Below, piece after piece: positions 27,580-35,686 of a DNA stretch of 64,000 nt. How positions within the stretch are numbered: position 1 is the first letter of the stretch; every line of letters starts with the position of its first letter. This DNA comes from Pseudomonadota bacterium. GTDB lineage: Bacteria > Bdellovibrionota > UBA1018. The notes beneath the pieces are model-generated. The model saw nothing but the letters and a program-made list of their open reading frames with translations, was not told the origin of the DNA and searched no databases. Location: NCBI GenBank assembly GCA_027485695.1, contig JAIXQO010000003.1, positions 1 through 64,000 of the forward strand, in the 5' to 3' direction. The position numbers and the translations under genes are program-made.

Positions 27580-27613
27580 ACCGCCAGTATCTACAGTTAT
27601 ACTGACGGTGTGT
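27576..27613 (-). promoter_or_regulatory. Hairpin covering the GTG start of the gene at 26593
   Basis: ACACACCGCCAGTAT (27576-27590) pairs with ATACTGACGGTGTGT (27599-27613), 14 of 15 positions, loop of eight. On the minus strand it lies between two genes of the cluster, and the start GTG of the lower one (27577-27579) is within the stem. There is no T tract, so a simple terminator is less likely than a start-site mask or a transcript-end barrier. Confidence 0.5.
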
Positions 27614-27652
27614 AAATGTGATTGTGCAATCTACGTCGTGGACAGAGCGGTA

Positions 27653-29377
27653 CTAACCGCCGCTGCGTGCGTAGGCGTAACCGTCGGCATATCCGTCTGA
27701 GTAGCCGTCGGATTTACCGTCCGCAAATCCGTCCTCTTTTCCATCGGCGTTCCCGTAGTACTTACCGTCGGATTCACCTTTGGATTTCCCGTAGATTCGG
27801 CCGTCATAGTCACCGTCGGATCGTCCGTCGGAGCTACCGTCGCTCGTTCCTTCGCTTTTCCCTTTTGCGGAACCGTCGCTCTTACCTTTGTTGTAACCCT
27901 TGGAATAGGTTTGGTCCGAATCGTAGTCCCCGTCCTTACGGCCTTGGCGATATCCATCATCGTAGCCGTCGTTGTAGCCGTCTTTGCGACCGTCTACTTC
28001 GCCGATCTTGGAGAATTCGTTATACGAGCTCGTGTAGTTGGACTTGTACTGGATATCGTACTGGGTGTCGTAGCCCTTTTTGTAACCATCGGTGTAACCC
28101 ACGCCTTTACCCCAGAGGTAGGCGTTCGTTTTACCGCAGTTGTTCGGGATGCCTTCGTTTGAGCAAATCAGCGACTGTTCGGCCACTTCAGGAGCAACCC
28201 GGCCGGTGACCGGATGTTTTAAGCAGTAGGACGCGCATCGTTCCGTACCGGTATAGTTCTTCTGGTCGTAAGCGCAGAATGCGGTCTTGGTAACCGTCTT
28301 CACCGAGCAAACCGTCCAAACGTAGCCATCTTCACGAAGGCGAGCACGAATGTCGAAAAGATCGTTGATCTTGCCTACTTCGTTCGTGTTGTAGGCGTTC
28401 TGGTCCTTGATGCGCTTGTCTTGTGCTGCGGCTTCATCGGCCAAGCGTTTGACTTGAGCGGCGTCCTCGTCCGTCATGCGTTTTTGGTGACCGTTTTTCT
28501 CGTTTTCCATACGCGTGTCTTGATTGTCCTTCGCACTTTTGATGCGTTGGGCGAAATCATCACGAGCTTGCTGGAGATCGGTCACGTGTTTCTGTTCAGC
28601 GGCGGTCGTCTTGTTTTTGTAGTCTTCTTCCATCTGGCGAGTACGACGGTCCCATTTTTTGCGGGCCGACGTGATCAAGATCCAGCTCAAAGAGCCTGCC
28701 GCGATCACGCTGATCGCGATGGCGAGCTTGTGCTGCCACTTGAGACGCTTGTTCTGGACGAAACGGTCAGCGACTTCCATCTGTTCGATGAGTTTTTGCG
28801 GAGAAGTGCGACCCAATTCATAAACTTGGGTCGAAACAACTTGCTTGAACTCTTCGGCGACGATGTCATAGATAACCGTCGCTTTTTCCGATTTCGTGTA
28901 GAGCGTAGGATAGCGGATCAGGGACTCCATTTGATTGTCGTCGACTTGACCGCGTTCAATGATCTCATCGCGGTACGCGTCGAGTTGACCCATCGTCATG
29001 TTCTCGATGATCGCACGGTGTTGGAGGCTCTGAAGTCCCGCTTCGGCCGCGATCCCGTTCGCGATGCGGCGCTTGACGGCGACGATTTCTTCGCGGGTTT
29101 TCGCTTTTTTCAATGCTTGAATGAGTTCGCGCTTGGTGTTCTCGAACTCCTCTTTTGCCTCAATCGTTCCAACCGCGCGAGTGCTGATGTCATCCACCGC
29201 TTGAATCTCTTCTGGAGCGTGCGAAGCATAGGCATCCAGATATTTCAAAGCAGAGAAGGAGATCTTGGACTCGGGAGCGGTTCTTGCCATTTTGGCTTGA
29301 GCCAGGTTCGGAGCCGCGCTACCAAGACCGATTTGGAAACAAACAGACCAGACAATGATTTTAGTAATGTGTTTCAT
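27653..29377 (-). CDS. Exported six-Cys, glycine/tyrosine-repeat protein B
   Basis: 574 residues. Order of parts: signal peptide (cleavage near NLAQA), helical region to about 220, one membrane segment (LAIAISVIAAGSLSWILI), a long charged coiled coil (about 245-340), a six-Cys module (C-x10-C-x12-C-x3-C-x19-C-x8-C) and a C-terminal tract (about 423-574) of four-residue repeats of the form DGxxxGxx (for example GYNDGYDDGYRQGRKDG). The gene at 29407 encodes the same architecture with the same Cys spacing. The repeats resemble Yae1-like GxxxGxxxG repeats. A surface fibre or stalk is a reasonable idea but not shown. Confidence 0.75.
   Translation of the reverse strand: MKHITKIIVWSVCFQIGLGSAAPNLAQAKMARTAPESKISFSALKYLDAYASHAPEEIQAVDDISTRAVGTIEAKEEFENTKRELIQALKKAKTREEIVAVKRRIANGIAAEAGLQSLQHRAIIENMTMGQLDAYRDEIIERGQVDDNQMESLIRYPTLYTKSEKATVIYDIVAEEFKQVVSTQVYELGRTSPQKLIEQMEVADRFVQNKRLKWQHKLAIAISVIAAGSLSWILITSARKKWDRRTRQMEEDYKNKTTAAEQKHVTDLQQARDDFAQRIKSAKDNQDTRMENEKNGHQKRMTDEDAAQVKRLADEAAAQDKRIKDQNAYNTNEVGKINDLFDIRARLREDGYVWTVCSVKTVTKTAFCAYDQKNYTGTERCASYCLKHPVTGRVAPEVAEQSLICSNEGIPNNCGKTNAYLWGKGVGYTDGYKKGYDTQYDIQYKSNYTSSYNEFSKIGEVDGRKDGYNDGYDDGYRQGRKDGDYDSDQTYSKGYNKGKSDGSAKGKSEGTSDGSSDGRSDGDYDGRIYGKSKGESDGKYYGNADGKEDGFADGKSDGYSDGYADGYAYARSGG
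27656..28111 (-). repeat. 12-bp-periodic coding repeat, DGxxxG type
   Basis: About 150 codons in imperfect four-codon units encoding D-G-x-x or G-Y-x-D steps. The period is 12 bases; units differ at many positions, so this is an old, diversified tandem array within a gene and not a simple satellite. Confidence 0.75.
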
Positions 29378-29406
29378 GTTTTTAACCTCTTTGTATGGGC
29401 CGCTGA

Positions 29407-31293
29407 TTAGCGGCGGATCAGTCTCAGGATGAAACGGGCGTCCAAGAAACCTTGGCGAGCGCCTTTGTTGAATTGAGGGTCTACAGGTTTAGGACCATCA
29501 CCTGCCACTGGAGTGGTACTCGCAGGTGCAGCCTTACGGGCGCCGGCGTCTCCGTCGTCAAATCCGTCATCCCAGCCGATATCGTAGTACGTGTTGTACG
29601 CGGAGTTATAAGCGGGCGTGTAAGCCGAGTTGTATGCGGAGGTATAGGTCGAGTTGTATCCGGATTTGTAAGCCGGATTGTAGCTCGAGTCATAAGCCGA
29701 GTTGTAGGAGGAATTGTACGCGGATTTATAAGCGGCGTCGTAACCGGAGTAGTATCCGTCGTTGAAACCTTTCTTATAACCCTCGTCGTAACGGTCGGTG
29801 AAAGTCTCGTAGTAACCTTTCTTGTAACCGTCTTTGTAGCCGACTGGATCCATTTGGTCGTAGCCGTAAGCGTAGCCATCGGCGTAGCCTTTTTTCTTAC
29901 CGTCGGCTTTGCCGGTTGCGGTGCCGTCGGCGCCGCCTTTTTTACCGCCGTCAGAAAGACCTTCGGTGTTTCCGACGCCGTAGCCGTCTTTGTACTCAGC
30001 ATCATACTTCGCTTGGCTGAAGCAGTTCGCTGGGATGAACGGATCGGTACAGACCGGTGCTTCGAACATCGTCTGTTTACCGGTTGCCGCTTCTCTCATA
30101 CACATGACCGTACAAACGCTATCGCCTTTGAAGACGTCATAGTTGAAGTTGTTGCAGATCGTGGTGTTCGGCTGGCGATAGGTTTCGCAAACCGTTCGAG
30201 TGTAATTCTTAAGTTCGACCTGTTCTTGGTTCGTTCGGTTGACAAGAAGAGCATCGCGTTCAGATTTGTGCTTGGCGATGAGTGCTTGGTAATCCGCCTG
30301 ATTCTGAGCCTTGGTCGCGTCGTACTCGCCTTTGTTCTTAGCAAGGAGGCTATTGTACTCCGCTCGGTTCTTGGCGACATACTCGTCGTATTCTTTTTGG
30401 TAGACGGACTCAATCGAGCTCGCCTGGCCGTTTAAATCCGCTTTGAGCGCGCTCAGTTCCGATGCGAACGTAGATAGTTTCGTGTTGTAGACACTTGCGA
30501 TAGCGCCTTCGGCGGATTGGTATTGGTTCTTATAAACGCCGTTTGCGATACCATAAGAGACAAGTCCGGCACCGACTACGACCGCGGCTCCAATGAGGAG
30601 GATCCGACGGAGTTTAGGGTCCATGAGTTTCGTGCCGCTGTATTCATTGCGAGCGAGCTCGATATCGTGCATGAGACCGAGTTTAGTCAGACGAGCCGAC
30701 GTCACGACCGAGGCCATGAAACGGTTGTCGATTTCTCGGAAACCGCGTTCCATGAGCGCCTTACGAAGCACGGTGATCTTGTCCATGCGAGTGTAGGCGC
30801 CGTGATAGGCGGCAACGATTTCGCTATAAGTACCTTGAGCGTCTAGCCCAAGGATATCAACGAAACGATCGAGCTCCGCTGGTTTTTTACGAATGATCTG
30901 GTCGAGGCCTTCCCAGTAAACTTTTTTAGCACGTTGGGAAGCGAGGTAGTTCTGCTCCATCAACACATAGCGTGCGGCTGGCAGCGAGAGTTTTCCGGAA
31001 TCGATATCTGATGCGAAGGCATCAAGCTTCTCGACGGCCTTCAGCGAAGCTTGGCGATCGATCTCGAGGAGCTGCTTGCCGAGGTCCGGATGGATCGTCG
31101 ATTCTTTGTAATCGGAAACGATCTTGGACAGCTCGGCCATAAAGTTGATGTGACGTCCGGCATTCTCCGAACGGGCTTGGGCGAGCGGCGTGAAGCCGAT
31201 CGACAAGCTCAGGGCTGCGACAAGCAGACGAGTGACTAGCATGGGGCGATACTCCTGTTTGGGTGGGTGATTGCGGGAAAATGAAATTTTCAT
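29407..31293 (-). CDS. Exported six-Cys, glycine/tyrosine-repeat protein A
   Basis: About 628 residues, paralogue of the gene at 27653. Signal peptide MLVTRLLVAALSLSIGFTPL, helical region, membrane segment (ILLIGAAVVVGAGLVSYGIA), coiled coil with near-repeats (YNSLLAKNKGEYDATKAQNQ), six-Cys module (C-x10-C-x13-C-x3-C-x16-C-x8-C), then about 137 residues of tetrapeptide repeats shifting from DGxxxG to YNSAYxxA units, and a distinct C-terminus ending GARQGFLDARFILRLIRR. The ATG at 31293 overlaps the stop of the clostripain-like gene; an ATG at 31242 with AGGAG upstream begins directly at the signal peptide and is an equal candidate. Confidence 0.75.
   Translation of the reverse strand: MKISFSRNHPPKQEYRPMLVTRLLVAALSLSIGFTPLAQARSENAGRHINFMAELSKIVSDYKESTIHPDLGKQLLEIDRQASLKAVEKLDAFASDIDSGKLSLPAARYVLMEQNYLASQRAKKVYWEGLDQIIRKKPAELDRFVDILGLDAQGTYSEIVAAYHGAYTRMDKITVLRKALMERGFREIDNRFMASVVTSARLTKLGLMHDIELARNEYSGTKLMDPKLRRILLIGAAVVVGAGLVSYGIANGVYKNQYQSAEGAIASVYNTKLSTFASELSALKADLNGQASSIESVYQKEYDEYVAKNRAEYNSLLAKNKGEYDATKAQNQADYQALIAKHKSERDALLVNRTNQEQVELKNYTRTVCETYRQPNTTICNNFNYDVFKGDSVCTVMCMREAATGKQTMFEAPVCTDPFIPANCFSQAKYDAEYKDGYGVGNTEGLSDGGKKGGADGTATGKADGKKKGYADGYAYGYDQMDPVGYKDGYKKGYYETFTDRYDEGYKKGFNDGYYSGYDAAYKSAYNSSYNSAYDSSYNPAYKSGYNSTYTSAYNSAYTPAYNSAYNTYYDIGWDDGFDDGDAGARKAAPASTTPVAGDGPKPVDPQFNKGARQGFLDARFILRLIRR
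29584..29994 (-). repeat. 12-bp-periodic coding repeat, GYxxGY/YNSAY type
   Basis: About 34 four-codon units. The 5' part encodes G-Y-x-D/K units, the 3' part Y-N-S-A-like units with tyrosine every fourth residue. The tyrosine codons keep the 12-base phase throughout. Confidence 0.78.
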
Positions 31294-32534
31294 GGGGATT
31301 TTCTCCAATTTTTCTTCATCCAGTTCCAGAGCGCGAGTCGTCCTTCGAACGGGGTCTTAGAGCTGAAAAGGAACTGCTCACCGAGCATTTTCTGATACTG
31401 GTTTGAGCGAACTGGAAGGTAGTAGTTCAGAAGAGCCGGGGTCAGCGGTTCGAGAGACTTCATCGCTTGATCCAGTTGGGCAAAAATCGTTTGAGCCCGC
31501 TCATCGGATCGATTCATCAGGTAGTCCATCAGTGGTAAGAAGCCTCGGCTTCCATACCGATCTTCGAATGCAGGATCCCAAAGTGGTTCTTCGAATGCGA
31601 TCTGAAGGACATCGTCGCGGGACTTGCCTTGGCGCGCCGATTCTTCGATTACGTAGTCGAATGCGTCATTTGAGGCACGTACAACCGCCTCGAGAGCGTC
31701 TGTTTTGAACCACTGAAGCGCCACTTGCGGGCGACCGACGGAGCGACCTTTTTTCTTGATCTCTTCGATAGCGGCTCGGTAGACCGATTCATTTTGTTCA
31801 GGTGTTTTGAATCCGATCGAGAACGAACGGGTCATCCATTCGGTGGAGAACTCATCGAGTCCGATTTCGTATTGGGAGGAAAATACGTTTCGAGCGTAAG
31901 GTTTGAGGAGCAGTAGGCTCTCCAGTTGAGACATGAGGCAGGCTTCGAGGAAAATCGCATCAAATGGCTCCGGAGATACGGCCTGAAGGAGACGAATGAT
32001 CGAAGAACTCTCCGAGTCGTGAGACGCATCGAAGCCGAGCATGGATTCGAAACCCGCCCCATGTCCCCAATAGACGAACACGCGAGAGGTTTTCTCCTGG
32101 CCGAAGCAGCGCTTGCCGACGAGTTTTTTCAAGTACGCAGGATCGGCGGAGTTTGTCTCGCCAAATGTTTCTGACTCGATCTGGATCGTATTCCCGCATT
32201 TGCTCCAATATTCGGACGCGAAATCGCGTCCATAATTAGAGTCGGTGTCGTAGTAAACGTGAACGCCGACATGAGCCGGGAGTTTGAGCGCTTTGACTTC
32301 GCGGAAAAATTCTTCTTCGAATGCGATGAGCTCGCTCGAATTTGCGCTGGTGTCATAGCTATCGCGTTTATCTTTGCGGATGAAACCGCGGAAGTCGCTG
32401 TCGCCCTGAATGAAAACGAAATATTCAATTTTTTCCTGAGAAGGCGTAGGAACCGCGAAAGCAGAGCGCGATGAAATCGCGAATGCGATCATCGTGAGGC
32501 TGATGAGAAATGCGGGGACAAATCTTGCGTTCAT
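31290..32534 (-). CDS. Exported clostripain-like cysteine protease (peptidase C11)
   Basis: 414 residues with a signal peptide (FLISLTMIAFAISSRSAFA). The caspase-fold catalytic pair is clear: His158 in VFVYWGHGAGFESMLG and Cys199 in FDAIFLEACLMSQLES, matching the C11 pattern (WGHG...DACLM). Substrates of C11 enzymes are cut after Arg or Lys, and most are self-activated. The N-terminal part (FVFIQGDSDF) is the first strand of the fold. It sits directly upstream of, and is coupled to, a Lys-rich repeat protein, so processing of its neighbours is plausible but inferred. Confidence 0.85.
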   Translation of the reverse strand: MNARFVPAFLISLTMIAFAISSRSAFAVPTPSQEKIEYFVFIQGDSDFRGFIRKDKRDSYDTSANSSELIAFEEEFFREVKALKLPAHVGVHVYYDTDSNYGRDFASEYWSKCGNTIQIESETFGETNSADPAYLKKLVGKRCFGQEKTSRVFVYWGHGAGFESMLGFDASHDSESSSIIRLLQAVSPEPFDAIFLEACLMSQLESLLLLKPYARNVFSSQYEIGLDEFSTEWMTRSFSIGFKTPEQNESVYRAAIEEIKKKGRSVGRPQVALQWFKTDALEAVVRASNDAFDYVIEESARQGKSRDDVLQIAFEEPLWDPAFEDRYGSRGFLPLMDYLMNRSDERAQTIFAQLDQAMKSLEPLTPALLNYYLPVRSNQYQKMLGEQFLFSSKTPFEGRLALWNWMKKNWRKSP

Positions 32535-32729
32535 TGCGTCGCGTACCTACGAGTCGCGCAATCTGAACGGACTTTATACAGATGTCTAATTGATTTTCAG
32601 TTCTATCATTTGGATCCGTATAGTTTTTTTGCAGGTCCGTAAGCGTGAACGTCTATTCCATTTTGTTGTGTGACTAGTTCACGACGATGTCGCGCGGACG
32701 TGTCGTGGAATGATACGAAATTTTTTGGA

Positions 32730-34424
32730 TCAGTAGGCGCGTTCGGGACGGGCAGACGTCTCGAGTGTTTTCTTAAGCGCTTGGCGAGAAGAAGAGGAGA
32801 TGAGTCTTCGGCGGGCCTTGAGCAGCTTTTCGCTCTCGATTCGTAAACGCGCGTTGAGCGCTGATGCAGGAACGCGACCTGCCGTCGAAGCAACGACTCG
32901 AGATACGTCTCGGTACAGCTTGAACACCTGGTAGAAGGAGAATCCGAGATCCAGAATGAAATCGAGTGCGAGTTCTCTCGACTTCAGGATTTCTTGCGAG
33001 GAACCTGCGAGCGCGTAGTGGTCGCCACCGCTCGCGAAAAATGCGCGCATGAACATTTTTGAATGGTCGAGCGCCTCTTGCGAACGTTTCCATTCATGAG
33101 CCATTTTGAGGCATGAGAGGCCGAGCAGTCCGGCGCGGATGATCGCTTGCTCGATCAAGGTAGCCGCAAGGAGTTCCCCACCGGCGGGAATCAGCAGGCT
33201 TGCCGCCGTTGCGCCGAAGAAGATCGCGCGGTCGATGTTCTCTTGGCGTTTCCGATCGCGCTCAACTTTGTTTGCGATCGATACCACCCAGTCCGTATGG
33301 GATGCGGTAGTGAGGAGCGCGCGCGATACGGCTTCCGGATTTCGAATGATCAAATCTTGCATCGCATGCGCGATCGATTCGGTACTCAAATTCCAGGGGT
33401 CATTGTCGTGGTGATAGTCAGTCCAAAGACGTGTCGCTTCGCTCATGGCTTCGCGTGCTGCATGCTCAAGAATCACCCGCGAGGTCGTTTCAGGATGATC
33501 GCAATCCAAGCGCACGGAGATCGGCTCGACCCCTTGGCCATAGTTCGAGACCGCTTGGGTCATGAGCAGTGCGCCGAGCGGCGCTTCGAGTGAGGTTAAG
33601 TAGATCGCCCGTACACGCGCTTTGATCCACGATTGCTCTGCATTTTGGTCAGAGAGGCTGTAAGAAGGACCCCACATGTGAATACCGACTGATTTCGGGG
33701 TGGGACGCGACTCACGGGGATAGCCGTTGCGATTTAGGATGCGGCAAACCTGTTTTGCCCAATTCGTGGGAGAGACGACCGGACTTTCCGCTGCCGGGGC
33801 ACTCCACTGCCAGAGGAGCGCTCGGTCGCGATGAAAACAGAGGGGGCATGCGCCTTTCATCCATTGATTTGCCCATGACTGAAGCGCGGCTCCTCGGACG
33901 CCAAGGACACTAGACTGAAGGATGAGTTGATTCTCGAGCGTCTGCTTGAGCGCAAGAAGCGTTGCTCGGCTTACGAGATCTTTGCGACCCTGCCAGAGCT
34001 CGCGTTCACGTTGCGAAGAGTTCGTTTGATAACGGGTGACATCATCTATTCCCGGCCAGAAATTGGTGAGAGAGCGAAGGCGTACTTGGTTGATCACGAA
34101 AAACGGATGTTCGGCGCCGTCTTGCAAACGTTCTGGGGAGCCCTCGGCATGAAGACCGCGGAGAAACGGTTCACGGAACGGGTTCTCGGAATCCATAGAC
34201 AAAATGCGAGTTCTGGCAAACGAGGCGCGCTTAAACTCAAGATAGGCTTCGCGGAGTTCAGGTGATGGATTTGCTGCCAGTTCCGCTTGCGCCTGGGAAA
34301 CGAGGCGTTCGGCCCGGTGTCCGCGCAAGTCCAGCAAGCGCGCTTCGCGCAAGCTCCAAACCCAGGTTTGGGTGTCAGCATGAGTTGGGCCCGAGAAGAA
34401 CAGGGCCGTAAGCAATAACCACAT
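32730..34424 (-). CDS. Large exported protein of unknown function
   Basis: About 564 residues with a short signal (MWLLLTALFFSGPTHA). The first half is helical with a possible metal-binding CPLCFHRD (Cys-x2-Cys-x-His). A hydrophobic segment pair (AIFFGATAASLLIPAGGELL and IIRAGLLGLSCL) lies near residues 415-450, and a basic tail (LLKARRRLISSSSRQALKK) ends the protein. An in-frame TTG nine bases upstream could also start it; neither has a good ribosome site. First gene of the exported cluster, 195 bases from the C11 protease gene. No family recognised. Confidence 0.6.
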   Translation of the reverse strand: MWLLLTALFFSGPTHADTQTWVWSLREARLLDLRGHRAERLVSQAQAELAANPSPELREAYLEFKRASFARTRILSMDSENPFREPFLRGLHAEGSPERLQDGAEHPFFVINQVRLRSLTNFWPGIDDVTRYQTNSSQRERELWQGRKDLVSRATLLALKQTLENQLILQSSVLGVRGAALQSWANQWMKGACPLCFHRDRALLWQWSAPAAESPVVSPTNWAKQVCRILNRNGYPRESRPTPKSVGIHMWGPSYSLSDQNAEQSWIKARVRAIYLTSLEAPLGALLMTQAVSNYGQGVEPISVRLDCDHPETTSRVILEHAAREAMSEATRLWTDYHHDNDPWNLSTESIAHAMQDLIIRNPEAVSRALLTTASHTDWVVSIANKVERDRKRQENIDRAIFFGATAASLLIPAGGELLAATLIEQAIIRAGLLGLSCLKMAHEWKRSQEALDHSKMFMRAFFASGGDHYALAGSSQEILKSRELALDFILDLGFSFYQVFKLYRDVSRVVASTAGRVPASALNARLRIESEKLLKARRRLISSSSRQALKKTLETSARPERAY

Positions 34425-34586
34425 AGGCAGCAAGATCGCAGGAATCGTCGAATCTTGAGTCAGGGTTCTGTTTGCACTGAGTCAAAGAGCGCTTAAGAAA
34501 CCTGTGATTTCCACGGTTTTCGTGGAAAAAACCGAGGTCTACAGTGTGGACTACAGCGACTCAGTCGTTGAACTCGGTATTTAAAC

Positions 34587-35276
34587 TTAGTGGTGATGCG
34601 TGTGCGATACGTTCTTGAAGATGGACGACGGTAGCTCTGGAATTCCCGATACAGCGAGCGTTCGATCGAACATCTGAAACGTGTGCTTGGAGTCGTCGAG
34701 CAATTTGCGATGCGGACAGAGGATCGGTTCGTTGATGAACTCCTCTTGGTCGCCTCGGAGAAGCTCCGGTAGACATTTTTCCCGAATCTCGAGCAGGATC
34801 GCATCGAATCTTTTTTTGTCGAGTTCTTCGGTGAGTTCTACCTCGGCGACGCCTTCGGGATGGTATTGATAGAATCGCGGAATTTCTCGCGACCAAAGAA
34901 TCGGCGGCGAGTAGAGCGGTTTCTGATCCGGATTTCCGTGCGAACGTTTTTTCCAAGCGACGCTGGTATTCAGATCAACCGTCTCCGCGAATTCGGTCTG
35001 CACCCAGAACGTCAGACTCTCGCCCCAGCAGCCGGCCCACTGAACGGCGTGGTTCTCGAGCACTTCGACCCACGCGGCTTGGCCGTACATGATTCGCGAA
35101 TTGAAGCCGTGCTGCTTGAGTGCCTCGACGACGCAAGCGGCGACGAGTAGCGGATAGTCCGATCGATCGCCGGTCACTCGGTCTGAGGCCATCGCGACGA
35201 TACGACTCACGTTTGCGATCACGGGGAGTGGAGTGTTTTGAAGGGTGGATTGCGAATGAGAGTCCGAAGAATTCAT
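34587..35276 (-). CDS. Cytosolic protein of unknown function
   Basis: 229 residues from the ATG at 35276, 14 bases after the DUF423 stop. No signal or membrane segment. The stretch LLVAACVVEALKQHGFNSR followed by WVEVLEN and WGESLTFWVQ faintly recalls the start of transglutaminase-like domains, but the nucleophile and His/Asp pattern cannot be confirmed. It ends in HTHHH. An in-frame extension upstream would run antiparallel to nothing but through the DUF423 gene and is not credible. Probably in one operon with phenylalanine hydroxylase. Confidence 0.6.
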   Translation of the reverse strand: MNSSDSHSQSTLQNTPLPVIANVSRIVAMASDRVTGDRSDYPLLVAACVVEALKQHGFNSRIMYGQAAWVEVLENHAVQWAGCWGESLTFWVQTEFAETVDLNTSVAWKKRSHGNPDQKPLYSPPILWSREIPRFYQYHPEGVAEVELTEELDKKRFDAILLEIREKCLPELLRGDQEEFINEPILCPHRKLLDDSKHTFQMFDRTLAVSGIPELPSSIFKNVSHTHHH

Positions 35277-35290
35277 GAATTCGTTACTCG

Positions 35291-35686
35291 TTACTGGTTG
35301 AAAGAGGTGGATGCGGTTTTGAAACCGAAAAACGCGACCGCTATCCAACCGACCAGGAAGAACACTCCACCGATCGGCGTGATGGCTCCGAGGATTTTCA
35401 CTCCCGAAAGTGCGAGCGCATAGAGGCTGCCCGAAAAAACCAAAATACCGATGGCAAAACATCCTGCGGCGACTGAAAGAGCGCGCGAGCCGGGTTGCAC
35501 GGTCAGAAAGAGTGCGATCGCGAAAATCGCAAGCGCGTGAAACATCTGATAAGTAACGGCCGTTTGATAGATACCTTTGGAGTAGTCGTCTAAACGATCC
35601 TTGAGCGCGTGCGCACCGAATGCTCCAAGGCCCACGGCAAGAAATGAATAGAGTCCGCTGATTGCGATCCAAAGTTGTGGTTTCAC
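35291..35686 (-). CDS. DUF423 membrane protein
   Basis: 131 residues, four membrane segments. Signature motifs are GAFGAHALKDRL, YQTAVTYQMFHALAI and the closing ITPIGGVFFLVGWIA, as in the DUF423 (YwdK/YgdD) family of small inner-membrane proteins of unknown function. I chose the GTG at 35686, which overlaps the hydroxylase stop (GTGA) with GGAG five bases upstream; a GTG at 35692 is the alternative. Confidence 0.88.
   Translation of the reverse strand: MKPQLWIAISGLYSFLAVGLGAFGAHALKDRLDDYSKGIYQTAVTYQMFHALAIFAIALFLTVQPGSRALSVAAGCFAIGILVFSGSLYALALSGVKILGAITPIGGVFFLVGWIAVAFFGFKTASTSFNQ

Noticed and set aside
26536..27615. 359-codon open frame on the plus strand
   Set aside because: Antisense to two well-supported exported-protein genes with signal peptides; its composition (Arg/His/Val-rich) is that of a complementary-strand shadow.
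27656..29994. Regular short repeats suggestive of CRISPR
   Set aside because: The 12-base period is in frame, there are no spacers, and it encodes tetrapeptide repeats.
28421..30435. Two long plus-strand frames of 329 and 327 codons, one rich in Val/Ser/Gly repeats
   Set aside because: They are the complements of the GY-repeat and coiled-coil genes; the regular codons of those repeats keep the opposite strand open.
34508..34528. TTTCCACG/CGTGGAAA hairpin as a terminator
   Set aside because: It is followed by A's on the plus strand and by no T tract on the minus strand, so it does not fit a terminator for either flanking gene.
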